11,623 nucleotides of DNA from Desulfonatronospira sp. (lineage in GTDB: Bacteria > Desulfobacterota > Desulfovibrionia > Desulfovibrionales > Desulfonatronovibrionaceae), in the NCBI GenBank assembly GCA_003563255.1, contig PWSL01000214.1, positions 1-11,623 on the forward strand. Direction: 5' to 3'. The stretch's first letter is position 1. Each line of letters begins with the position of its first letter. The translations under genes and the position numbers were made by a program. Positions 6,545 through 11,623 of this stretch are shown here, one piece after another. A model generated the notes under the pieces. The model was not told where the DNA came from. It ran no database searches and saw only the letters and a list, made by a program, of their open reading frames with translations.

Positions 6545-6899
6545 GACGATAATGACAGTGGACGACTCATCCAGCGTACGCCAGATGGTCAGCTTTACCC
6601 TCAAGGATGCCGGCTATTCCGTGGTGGAGGCGGTGGACGGCAAGGACGCCCTGCAGAAGCTTCAGGGCCAGGTGGATATGATCATCACCGACCTGAACAT
6701 GCCCAACATGGACGGCATAGAACTCATAAAAAACGTCAGGGCCACCGCGGGCTACAAGTTCATTCCCATTGTTATGCTCACCACTGAATCCCAGAATGAA
6801 AAAAAGCAGGAGGGCAAACAGGCAGGGGCTTCCGGCTGGATCGTCAAGCCTTTCAAGCCGCCTCAGATCCTGGCCGTGGTCCAGAAACTGCTTAAATAG
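6537..6899 (+). CDS. cheY: CheY, single-domain response regulator
   Basis: A 120-residue stand-alone receiver domain with no output domain, the diffusible signal between CheA and the motor or another target. All key residues are present: D9 and D10 for magnesium, phospho-acceptor D52, T82 (the T87 equivalent) and K104 (the K109 equivalent), with the E. coli spacing of 30 and 52 residues from the Asp. The switch aromatic (Y106 equivalent) is W101, a common substitution. AAGGAGG at 6521-6527 gives a strong ribosome site inside the end of the STAS gene. It sits 9 nt before cheA, so CheA is its likely phosphodonor. A role other than flagellar motor control cannot be excluded from sequence. Confidence 0.95.
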   Translation: MGKTIMTVDDSSSVRQMVSFTLKDAGYSVVEAVDGKDALQKLQGQVDMIITDLNMPNMDGIELIKNVRATAGYKFIPIVMLTTESQNEKKQEGKQAGASGWIVKPFKPPQILAVVQKLLK

Positions 6900-6908
6900 G
6901 AAATTGCC

Positions 6909-9056
6909 ATGACCCGAGAAAACATGTCGGATAAAGAAAAGATGCAGCAGGCCTTCCTGGAGGAAGCAGGCGACCTTCTGCCGGAACTGGAGACCGCCCT
7001 TCTGGAGCTGGATAGTGATCCCGGGGACGCGGATCTGGTCAACAGAGTGTTCCGAGCCCTGCACACCATCAAGGGTTCGGGTGCCATGTTCGGATTTGAA
7101 GAGGTGGCTGAGTTCACCCATGAGCTGGAGAACGCCTTTGAAATGGTCCGCTGCGGTGAGCTGCAGGTGAGTAAAGAACTTCTGGATTTGACCTTGAGCG
7201 CCAAGGATCAGATCCAGAATCTTCTCGGAGATCCCCAGGATCATGACCAGGAGGCGATGCAGAGCATCCTGGAAGCCTTGAAAGAGATTCTGCCCCTTGA
7301 GCATTCAACGCAAGGTCAGGGTGAAGGTTTGGAAGAGGAGCAGCAGCCTGCAGGGGAGAAGCTGGTTTACCGTATCCGCTTCAAGCCCGAAAAGTCCATA
7401 TTTGCTACAGGTACCAACCCCTTGCACCTTCTGGAAGAGATCCGGGAACTTGGCCAGGCCTGTGTCATCGCACACGGCGAAGATATCCCCCCCCTGGATA
7501 AGATTGATCCCGAACAGTGCCATGTATGGTGGGATATTATTCTGACCACGACACAGGGCAAGAACGCCATCCAGGACGTGTTCATTTTCGTGGATGAGGA
7601 CAGCGAGCTGAATATCCAGCTCATTGACCACGGTACAGAGTCCGGGCAGGCGGAAGGTTACCGCAGGCTGGGAGAGATACTTACCGAGCGCGGGGACATC
7701 AGTCGTCAGGAACTGGAAAGTGTCCTGGGTAACCAGAAGCGTTTGGGAGAACTGCTGATCCAGGCGGGACTGGTAAGCAGATCCCAGGTGGAAACAGCCC
7801 TGGTCGAGCAGCAGACAGTGCGCAAGCTTCAGGAGGAGCGAACCAGGGATGTCTCCTCTTCAAGCGTTCGCGTACCCGCTGCCAAACTTGACGATCTGGT
7901 CAACCTGGTGGGAGAGCTGGTCATAGCCCAGGCCAAGCTGACCCGTATGATCGGAGATCATGAAAACCGCGAACTCAAAAACATCTCCGAAGAAATCGAG
8001 CGCCTGTCTGATGAACTCAGGGACAATACTCTGGGCATCAGAATGTTGCCCATCGGCTCCAGTTTCGGAAAATTCCGCAGGGTGGTCAGGGATCTGAGCA
8101 GTCAAAAAGGCAAGGAGATCGAGCTGGTGACCGAGGGTGCCGAGACTGAGCTGGACAAGACGGTTATTGAGAGGATCAACGATCCTTTGGTACACCTTCT
8201 GCGCAACAGCATTGATCACGGAATCGAGTCTCCTGCAGAACGCGTCAGGCTGGGCAAGCCCAGGCAGGGCACAATAACTTTTTCGGCCATGCAGTCCGGG
8301 GGCAACGTTGTTCTGACTATCAGAGATGACGGCCGGGGCATGGATCCCGAGGTCATCAAGGCCAAGGCCCTGGAAAAGGGTATTATACCCCCCGGAGCTG
8401 AGCTGAGTGGCAAAGAGATATTAAATCTGATTTTTCTGCCCGGTTTTTCCACCTCCAGGGAGATAAGCGATATCTCCGGGAGAGGAGTGGGTATGGATGT
8501 GGTCAAGCAGAACATAAACGCCCTGCGGGGCAGGGTCGAGGCAGACAGCATTCCGGGTCAGGGCAGTACCATCAGGATCAGCCTGCCCCTTACTCTGGCA
8601 ATCATCGAAGGGCTGCAGGTCAGAGTGGGAGAACAGTACTTCATCATTCCCCTGAGCGTGGTGAGCGAATGCGTGGAACTGACCTCTGAAGAGAAACAGA
8701 ATCGCAGCTCAGGCAGGCTCATCCCTCTTCGAGACACCCTGGTGCCCTATATCCGTCTGCGGGAATGGTTTCTCATCGAGGGCGTCCCCCCGGCAATCGA
8801 GCAGGTGGTCATGGTCAGCAGCACTCAGATGACCGTGGGCCTGGCCGTGGATGAGGTAATAGGCCAGCAGCAGACGGTGATCAAGAACCTTGGGCAGGCA
8901 TATCAGGATGTCCAGGGCATCTACGGGGCGACCATCAACGGTGACGGCAGCATCGCCCTGATCCTGGATATCGAGCCCCTGGTGCGCGACGTGAGAAGCA
9001 ATGAATCCAATCCGGCGGTTGAGTCCTCCTTCGGATTCAACACAGAGGCGTCATGA
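6909..9056 (+). CDS. cheA: CheA, chemotaxis histidine kinase
   Basis: A 715-residue cytoplasmic histidine kinase that would pass phosphate from H52 to CheY. Domains in order: P1 Hpt domain (about 8-110) with LHTIKGSG around H52; a P2-like domain (about 152-240) of the type in delta-proteobacterial CheAs; a tandem pair of 24-residue motifs (253-276 and 278-301) with the RLG…G…L…L..Q pattern of the MshEN/GspE N-domain; P3 dimerisation (about 318-375); the P4 ATPase with N-box N433, DDGRG (473-477) and GRGVGMD (524-530); and a CheW-like P5 domain (about 565-690). The start is supported by AGGA at 6898-6901 with 7-nt spacing. It follows cheY by 9 nt. The tandem motif between P2 and P3 is not in E. 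coli CheA. The identification is very secure. Confidence 0.98.
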   Translation: MTRENMSDKEKMQQAFLEEAGDLLPELETALLELDSDPGDADLVNRVFRALHTIKGSGAMFGFEEVAEFTHELENAFEMVRCGELQVSKELLDLTLSAKDQIQNLLGDPQDHDQEAMQSILEALKEILPLEHSTQGQGEGLEEEQQPAGEKLVYRIRFKPEKSIFATGTNPLHLLEEIRELGQACVIAHGEDIPPLDKIDPEQCHVWWDIILTTTQGKNAIQDVFIFVDEDSELNIQLIDHGTESGQAEGYRRLGEILTERGDISRQELESVLGNQKRLGELLIQAGLVSRSQVETALVEQQTVRKLQEERTRDVSSSSVRVPAAKLDDLVNLVGELVIAQAKLTRMIGDHENRELKNISEEIERLSDELRDNTLGIRMLPIGSSFGKFRRVVRDLSSQKGKEIELVTEGAETELDKTVIERINDPLVHLLRNSIDHGIESPAERVRLGKPRQGTITFSAMQSGGNVVLTIRDDGRGMDPEVIKAKALEKGIIPPGAELSGKEILNLIFLPGFSTSREISDISGRGVGMDVVKQNINALRGRVEADSIPGQGSTIRISLPLTLAIIEGLQVRVGEQYFIIPLSVVSECVELTSEEKQNRSSGRLIPLRDTLVPYIRLREWFLIEGVPPAIEQVVMVSSTQMTVGLAVDEVIGQQQTVIKNLGQAYQDVQGIYGATINGDGSIALILDIEPLVRDVRSNESNPAVESSFGFNTEAS

Positions 9057-9112
9057 TCCATAAACCGGAAAAGGAACAGGGCTGCCGGTTCAGATTACAC
9101 TTCAGAAGATAA
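9053..9112 (+). other. Possible 19-codon coupling ORF
   Basis: An ATG at 9053 overlaps the CheA stop as ATGA and has AGAGG (9044-9048) upstream with 4-nt spacing. The frame encodes 19 residues, rich in Arg and Lys, and stops 4 nt before the ATG of the methyltransferase gene. The latter has little ribosome site of its own, so this frame could couple its translation to cheA. It resembles no known domain and may be chance. Confidence 0.2.
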
Positions 9113-9116
9113 GCAA

Positions 9117-9725
9117 ATGGCCTTTACCTACTTTTTCAGAGACAGGCAGACCCTGGAACTCATCAGGGATATCGTGGTGCCCAAGCTGCGCTCCCGCAGG
9201 TTTATCAGCATCTGGGACGCCGGGTGCGCCATGGGGCCGGAGCCTTACTCGGTGGCCATTACTCTCAGGGAGAATATGGGGGCCATGTGTTTCAGGAATG
9301 TTACCATACATGCCACGGATATCGACGGCAGTAACCAGTTCAAACAGGAAATAGAGGCCGGGCTGTATCATCGGGAAAGGCTGCACAGCGTCCCCCGGGA
9401 GATAATGGAGCATTATTTTCAAACAACCGACACGGACGACTGGTACCTGATAGCCGATGAAATCAGAAAGAGCGTAGTGTTTCAAAAGCACGACCTGCTG
9501 ACCCTGCAGCCCATAAGAAAAAACTTCTCCCTGGTTATCTGCAAGAATGTCCTTTTGCACTTCAAGGAGAGCGAGCGGGTGGAGGTTATCCGTATGTTTC
9601 ATTCGTGCCTGGAGGATGGGGGGTACTTTGTAACCGAGCATACTCAGAAGATGCCTGAAAAACTGAGCCATCTTTTTTCGCCGGTTACCTCCAATGCCCA
9701 GATTTACCAGAAGAGAGCGGCCTAG
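9117..9725 (+). CDS. cheR: Mini-CheR, chemoreceptor methyltransferase lacking its N-terminal domain
   Basis: A 202-residue protein matching the catalytic part of CheR, which uses S-adenosylmethionine to methylate receptor glutamates. FFRD (6-9) corresponds to the FFR motif, the SAM-binding loop is WDAGCAMGPEPYS (33-45), the acidic ATDID follows at 66-70, and KNVLLHF (143-149) matches the conserved RNV-x-IYF motif. In E. coli-type CheR roughly 80-90 residues forming an all-helical domain precede the FFR motif; here only five do. Upstream in the same frame there are 20 codons without ATG, GTG or TTG and then the CheA stop, so no longer start exists. The ribosome site is weak. It is followed directly by the MBL gene. 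Catalytic fold is secure; whether it methylates receptors without the N-domain is open. Confidence 0.88.
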   Translation: MAFTYFFRDRQTLELIRDIVVPKLRSRRFISIWDAGCAMGPEPYSVAITLRENMGAMCFRNVTIHATDIDGSNQFKQEIEAGLYHRERLHSVPREIMEHYFQTTDTDDWYLIADEIRKSVVFQKHDLLTLQPIRKNFSLVICKNVLLHFKESERVEVIRMFHSCLEDGGYFVTEHTQKMPEKLSHLFSPVTSNAQIYQKRAA

Positions 9726-10319
9726 ATGCGCCTGGACAACCTGACGGAAAAAAGCAGTGTCTATACCTGTAATGTCTACCTCATCCGGGGGGACTGGAAC
9801 TCTCTGCAGGACCAGAACACCCTTGTGGATGTGGGACGGGACCCGGGCATATTTGAAGAATTGGAAAACATTTCCACCGGGCTGGGCAAGAAAAAGGTGG
9901 ACCAGGTGGTGCTTACCCACACCCATTCGGATCATGCAGGGCTGATCCAGGAGGTCCGCAGCAGGTTTGAGCCGCAAGTCCTTGCTTTTTCAGAGTTCTG
10001 CGAGGGCATAGACCGGGTGCTGCAGCACGGGGACATCCTGCAAATGGGGGACGAGGTATTTGAAGTCATCCATGCCCCGGGACACAGCAGCGATTCCATC
10101 TGTCTTTTCTGTGCCCGCAACGGGGTCCTGTTTTCCGGGGACACGCAGCTGTCCTTTTTAAATCCCCAGGGAAACCATCATGAAGATTTTATTATGGCCC
10201 TGAAGTACCTGGCATCGCTGGAGGTCAAGTCGGTTTACCCCGGACACGGCCCGCCGATACAAAAAAACGCCGCTGCCATGATCCGGTCTTCCGCGCGGAT
10301 GTTTGGGGGTGATGATTGA
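9726..10319 (+). CDS. Metallo-beta-lactamase-fold hydrolase in the chemotaxis operon
   Basis: A 197-residue cytoplasmic protein with the complete binuclear metal signature: H65-T-H67-S-D69-H70, H120 (in APGHSSDS), D139 (in FSGDT) and H174 (in YPGHGPP). This is the glyoxalase II-like arrangement and not the flavodiiron one, which has HxExD. The fold hydrolyses diverse substrates (thioesters, lactones, phosphodiesters), so the reaction here cannot be named. There is no signal peptide. The ATG follows the mini-CheR stop with no gap (TAGATG), which implies translational coupling and a functional tie to signalling. Homologous folds have been recruited as chemotaxis sensors, for example the diiron oxygen sensor of Treponema denticola, but that protein has a different metal motif. 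Fold secure, role unknown. Confidence 0.9.
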   Translation: MRLDNLTEKSSVYTCNVYLIRGDWNSLQDQNTLVDVGRDPGIFEELENISTGLGKKKVDQVVLTHTHSDHAGLIQEVRSRFEPQVLAFSEFCEGIDRVLQHGDILQMGDEVFEVIHAPGHSSDSICLFCARNGVLFSGDTQLSFLNPQGNHHEDFIMALKYLASLEVKSVYPGHGPPIQKNAAAMIRSSARMFGGDD

Positions 10320-10385
10320 GACCTGCTTAAAAACTGCACAGGGGCAATGTTAAACAGGGCGTGCAGGAACTGCCCGTCCCAGGAT

Positions 10386-10389
10386 GGAG
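10386..10389 (+). promoter_or_regulatory. Ribosome binding site fixing the ParA start
   Basis: GGAG lies 5 nt before the ATG at 10395. The upstream in-frame ATG at 10347 has only a GGGG run 2 nt away. The 10395 start places the Walker A lysine at residue 14, as is usual for short ParA proteins. Confidence 0.65.
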
Positions 10390-10394
10390 AATGC

Positions 10395-11165
10395 ATGATT
10401 ATAGCGGTTATCAACAATAAGGGCGGTACAGCCAAAACCACCACCAGCGTCAATCTGGCCGCCGGGCTGGCCCGGTCAGGGGAAAAGACCCTGCTGGTGG
10501 ATCTGGACAGCCAGGCTTCAGCTGCTCTGAGTCTTGGAGTGCCGAACCATGATTTGACGCCTTCCATGTCCGACGCCCTGTTGCAAGGCCGCCCCATAGA
10601 AGAGATCATCCGAAGCACTGCTCAGCCCGGGCTGGACATGGTGGTAGGCAACATGGATCTGGCCAATACCGACCTGCATCTGGCCGATGTCCCGGGCCGG
10701 GAGCGCCGTCTCATTCGCCAGCTGCAGCGGGTCAGGACCGACTATGCCTGGGTGTTCCTGGATTGTCCCCCTTCTTTGTCCATGCTGTCAATAAATGCCC
10801 TGGTGGCGGCGGATTTCTACCTGATTCCAGTCAAGCCCGAGTACCTGAGCCTGCAGGGGCTTTTCAACCTGGACCTGGCCATAAAACGCCTCAAGAAAGG
10901 CATGAACCTGGCCCCCAGGCTGGCAGGCATTCTTCTGACCATTGTGCATCCCAGTTCCCGGGTGGTGCGCCAGAATATCAATGAGATCCGGAAAAACTAT
11001 CCAGAAGACGTTTTTGAAACCTATATCAGGCAGGATGTTCGACTGTTGGAGGCCCCTGCTCACGGGCAGAGTATTTTTTCCTATTCTCCAGGGTCCAGCG
11101 GGGCCAGGGCATACGCTCGCATTGTCGAGGATATGAAGGCGCGGATAAAGCGCGCTGCAACTTAA
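10395..11165 (+). CDS. ParA/Soj-family ATPase, probable array-positioning protein
   Basis: A 256-residue P-loop ATPase of the ParA/MinD class. The deviant Walker A is KGGTAKTTT (9-17) with signature lysine K9 and catalytic-loop K14, Walker A' is LLVDLDSQ (33-40), and Walker B is FLDCPPS (121-127). There is no N-terminal helix-turn-helix, as in chromosomal Soj and not plasmid P1-type ParA. There is no ParB or centromere-like site beside it. Its place in a chemotaxis cluster resembles ParC of Vibrio and PpfA of Rhodobacter, ParA homologues that position chemoreceptor arrays. An upstream ATG (10347) would add 16 residues containing three Cys and is disfavoured. It is 75 nt after the MBL gene and 33 nt before the PAS gene. 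Family secure; cargo inferred. Confidence 0.93.
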   Translation: MIIAVINNKGGTAKTTTSVNLAAGLARSGEKTLLVDLDSQASAALSLGVPNHDLTPSMSDALLQGRPIEEIIRSTAQPGLDMVVGNMDLANTDLHLADVPGRERRLIRQLQRVRTDYAWVFLDCPPSLSMLSINALVAADFYLIPVKPEYLSLQGLFNLDLAIKRLKKGMNLAPRLAGILLTIVHPSSRVVRQNINEIRKNYPEDVFETYIRQDVRLLEAPAHGQSIFSYSPGSSGARAYARIVEDMKARIKRAAT

Positions 11166-11184
11166 AGCCAGACAGTTGTCGCAA

Positions 11185-11191
11185 AAGGAGG
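11185..11191 (+). promoter_or_regulatory. Strong ribosome binding site for the PAS gene
   Basis: AAGGAGG, a full anti-16S match, lies 7 nt before the ATG at 11199 and establishes the start of the truncated final gene. Confidence 0.8.
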
Positions 11192-11198
11192 AGAGGGT

Positions 11199-11623
11199 AT
11201 GAGTCAGACAAAGGACATTTTTGAACAAACAGATGCTGGTTCTTCGCCGGCTCAGGCCGTGACACCCGGTCAGAGCGGTGACCCAAAAGAGGTGGAGGAT
11301 CTGCGCAGGGCCCTGGATGAATGCCGGTTCAAGGCCGATATCCTGCATGAAATCCCTACTCCGGTGATGGCTGTGGACAGGGAGTACAGGGTCATCTACA
11401 TGAACGCCGCCGGGGCAAAGGCACTGGGCAAATCTGCAGATGCTGTTGTGGGGCAGTACTGCTTCAACCTTTTCAATACCGGACATTGCAATACTGAAAA
11501 CTGCCAGGTCAAAAAGGCCATGCAGCAGGACGGTGTGTTCACCAGCGATACCGTGGCCAGGCTGCCTTCCGGGGAGCTTCCCATCAGATACACCGGCAAG
11601 CCCATCAAGAATGACAAGGGTGA
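11199..11623 (+). CDS. PAS-domain sensory protein, N-terminal part
   Basis: The gene runs off the window; 141 residues are visible. About 45 hydrophilic residues with no signal peptide or membrane segment come first, so the start of the protein is cytoplasmic, including a likely coiled coil (about 30-47). A PAS domain begins at about 48 (EIPTPVMAVD, then YMNAAGAKALG). Inside it a cysteine cluster C88, H96-C97 and C102 occurs, a pattern familiar in PAS domains of delta-proteobacterial chemoreceptors. By analogy the missing part is probably a methyl-accepting signalling domain, but a histidine kinase or diguanylate cyclase remains possible. It is 33 nt after parA and likely in the same operon. 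Confidence 0.85.
   Translation, partial: MSQTKDIFEQTDAGSSPAQAVTPGQSGDPKEVEDLRRALDECRFKADILHEIPTPVMAVDREYRVIYMNAAGAKALGKSADAVVGQYCFNLFNTGHCNTENCQVKKAMQQDGVFTSDTVARLPSGELPIRYTGKPIKNDKG

Noticed and set aside
6567..7304. 245-codon minus-strand open frame
   Set aside because: Antisense to cheY and cheA, with no recognisable domain.
9057..9116. Missing N-terminal domain of CheR hidden by a frameshift
   Set aside because: Only 60 nt separate the genes, too short for the absent domain, and none of the frames resembles it.
9102..9977. 291-codon minus-strand open frame
   Set aside because: It is antisense to the mini-CheR and MBL genes, which have complete motifs; long antisense frames are common in GC-rich coding DNA.
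10347..10394. N-terminal extension of ParA with three Cys
   Set aside because: The ribosome site and family length favour the start at 10395; kept only as an alternative.

Overview
The window is a plus-strand chemotaxis signalling locus from what looks like a delta-type proteobacterium (Desulfobacterota, most like Desulfovibrionales). That placement is inferred from gene content and style: a NtrC-type response regulator beside a sigma-54-like promoter, a CheA with a GspE/MshEN-like tandem motif, a truncated CheR, and a PAS receptor with a Cys cluster. No tRNA, rRNA, CRISPR array or insertion-sequence transposase was seen.

Layout. Bases 1-368 carry no gene. They hold a palindromic, MITE/REP-like repeat (1-121), a 14-nt tandem repeat (191-220), and a palindrome overlapping a weak sigma-28-like promoter just before the first gene. 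Bases 369-1781 encode a sigma-54-dependent response regulator. Bases 1782-2081 are AT-rich and gene-free; they hold a cluster of TTGAAAT-type palindromes and, about 100 bp downstream, a -24/-12 sigma-54-like element that overlaps a consensus -35 box. Next come a soluble receptor-like protein with two degenerate receptor tips and CheZ-like features (2082-3926), a membrane chemoreceptor with a CZB-type zinc site in its periplasmic part (4009-6081), a second copy of part of the repeat seen at 1-121 (6093-6159), a STAS protein (6203-6544), CheY (6537-6899), CheA (6909-9056), a mini-CheR (9117-9725), a metallo-beta-lactamase-fold protein (9726-10319), a ParA-type ATPase (10395-11165), and the start of a PAS-domain protein (11199 to the window end).

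How the parts may work together. The membrane receptor would control CheA, which phosphorylates CheY. The mini-CheR would methylate receptors. The soluble double-tip protein may act as a CheY-P phosphatase: it has a CheZ-like DxxxQ motif and an acidic, CheZ-like C-terminal tail, and no other phosphatase is visible. ParA may position the array. The MBL-fold enzyme and STAS protein are non-canonical members of unknown role. CheB, CheD and CheW are not in the window and may lie downstream. The first regulator may drive transcription of the soluble protein gene, and perhaps of the whole cluster, through the sigma-54-like site.
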